Shown one piece after another: positions 62,561-64,000 of a stretch of DNA of 64,000 nt (the stretch's first letter is position 1; every line of letters starts with the position of its first letter). Source of the stretch: Camarhynchus parvulus (lineage: Eukaryota > Chordata > Aves > Passeriformes > Thraupidae); assembly GCF_901933205.1 (NCBI RefSeq), contig NC_044572.1, positions 22,530,501-22,594,500 on the forward strand. Direction: 5' to 3'. The notes beneath the pieces are model-generated. The model had not been told where the DNA came from. It saw only the letters and a list, made by a program, of their open reading frames with translations, and did no database searches. The position numbers and the translations under genes are program-made.

Positions 62561-64000
62561 GGGCTTTCATTCAGTTTTCCACCGAGCTCAGCAGAATTTT
62601 TGAAGAGCGGGGAAAGTTCTGAGCTCGCGTGCCGAGTGCCTGCAGCGTCCTGCACCGTGCAGCGGGCACTTGGAAAGCGAGACGCTCATGCCCAGCAGTT
62701 TCATGCTGTAATTTTCCGATAGTGCCGAGAGAGGAGTGCAGGCACTGTCCCGCACCCCTTCCATCACCTCCTCGTTATTATCATAGCCTGTCTGTTTTAC
62801 CCATTTTTTCTTTTTTCGTGAAACCAGCCCTGAAACCCCTTACTCAGGAAAACCTCCCAGTGACTTGGGATGATGTTTTCCCGGGAAAATGTCTGCACAG
62901 TCCCTGATGGTTCAGCGTTACAGTGAGCGTGCTGTCCCGGTACAAAATTCAGTACCGTACTCAGAGCGCTGGAAACTTGGCTTTCTGCAGCGGGACGCCC
63001 TCCACCCTCGTTGACAGCTGCGTCCCAGAGCAGAAGGGATGTGCACTGAGGGTGGACGTTAATATAACTTTCCTTTCATAGCAGTTCTGAGTTAGGTATC
63101 TAACTCTGTCTCTTGCAGGACCCCTAATTTTTCTTCAGATGTATTTCAAAAAGACATATAGTCTAGATTACTTCTTTCTAGCAATTTGTAAGGCCCTGAG
63201 TAGTGAATTGTACGTGCTCTTCTTTTGGGGTTTTCAAAGGCTATTACTGTGCTTTATTACTGGGAAATAATTTCGTGTTAATTGGTATCAGAAGCCAAGT
63301 GGAATATGATGGTGTGACACTTGAGTTTCCTTGCATGCTGTGGTATGGCTGAAACCCATAGTTCCCTGGATGGGCACATGCATTCATTCACACACACTTT
63401 TTCTTTCTGTCTTGTTTTCTGCTGCATAAACCTTTAATGCTCTATTTAACGTTGTATTAAATATTGTATCCCAAAAAAGCCAATAAATCAGCTTTTAGGA
63501 TTAGCAGCTGGCATTCTAGCTCATGGGTTGCTTTTGTTCACATCATGGCATCATTTATTACATCTTCATCAATATAAACCTTTAACTGGAGACTAATCAT
63601 GGACTCTTTGTTTCTCAATTTTCTGAATGAAGAGTGATAGGAGAATGAGAACTGGGTGAATCAGGCTTTTCCATACAGAGCTTCCCAAACTAAATTATGC
63701 TTTTGGGCCTCTAAGACAGTGTGGTAGCCAGAAGGTAGGCCTGAAAGACCTTCATATTATAAGTTCCTTAAAAATAGATGGGGATTTCACTGTATTTGTT
63801 ATTAGGTTTTTTACAGGTAAAGTTCCATTTGTAAACTTTTCTTTGAATTGTAACAGCTAGAAATTTTGTCTATTGAAACATGTAGAAGTAGAAATTCTAA
63901 AATCAGAAGCTTTGTGAAGATACACGATACCCCAAAACTTTTGATAAAATTACCAGGACTAGCCCTAGGAATAGGGGGGAAAAACCAGAAGTGTGCCTTC
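62302..64000 (+). other. Start of intron 1 (runs off the window)
   Basis: It begins with the consensus donor GTGAGTGAG and contains GC-rich sequence to about 62,560, including a run of GGGCC units. It then returns to AT-rich DNA without recognisable repeats. A sequence resembling a 3' splice site (CTGTCTCTTGCAG) occurs at 63,106-63,118, followed by a donor-like GTAAGG at 63,188, so a small alternative exon is conceivable. GC-rich open frames on both strands between 61.6 and 62.9 kb are compositional and not separate genes. Confidence 0.55.

Noticed and set aside
61584..62655. Several 130-176-codon open frames on both strands over the CpG island
   Set aside because: GC-rich DNA has few stop codons. 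The frames overlap one another on both strands and encode only Pro/Ala/Arg/Gly-rich sequence.
1..64000. CRISPR arrays, operons, riboswitches, prophage or plasmid features
   Set aside because: The window is vertebrate nuclear DNA; no regularly spaced repeats or dense coding are present.

Overview
This is a non-coding stretch of a vertebrate nuclear genome, most likely a bird and possibly a songbird. The evidence is CR1-type LINE fragments of several ages, LTRs that read like avian endogenous-retrovirus (ERVL-type) LTRs, little microsatellite DNA, no Alu/L1-like or bacterial features, and an AT-rich background broken by one very GC-rich island. I could run no database search, so family names rest on recalled consensus sequences.

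Layout. Positions 1 to about 53,700 are AT-rich intergenic DNA (or a very large intron) in which I recognise no exon. This part holds two very old plus-strand CR1-like LINE relics (about 8,940-9,850 and 33,460-34,440). It also holds two pieces of one LTR family lying tail to tail (36,687-36,806 plus strand, 36,831-37,136 minus strand). Small simple repeats, short perfect inverted repeats and a few possible regulatory motifs are scattered through it. From about 53.8 to 60 kb is a denser repeat cluster: a minus-strand CR1 fragment (53,790-54,290), an ERVL-type solo LTR (55,766-56,328), two CR1 fragments in opposite orientations (58,105-58,475 and 58,605-58,770) and a nearly intact solo LTR with TATA box and poly(A) signal (59,287-59,954).

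The one clear gene signal is a CpG island at about 61,700-62,560. Within it a plus-strand exon ends at 62,301 in a consensus splice donor (GAG|GTGAGTGAG). I read this as the promoter and first exon, probably mainly 5' UTR, of an unidentified gene that runs off the right edge. The remaining 1.7 kb is the start of intron 1. The island carries GC boxes, G-quadruplex motifs and a perfect 12-bp palindrome. A smaller CpG-rich patch lies about 1 kb upstream.

I found no confident protein-coding sequence, tRNA, rRNA, known microRNA or CRISPR. The open reading frames in the AT-rich part are about as long as chance allows, and none resembles a host protein I know. I did not find a new biological system. 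The best leads are the CpG-island gene, the solo LTR upstream of it on the same strand, the inverted LTR pair, and a few palindromic or CTCF-like motifs.
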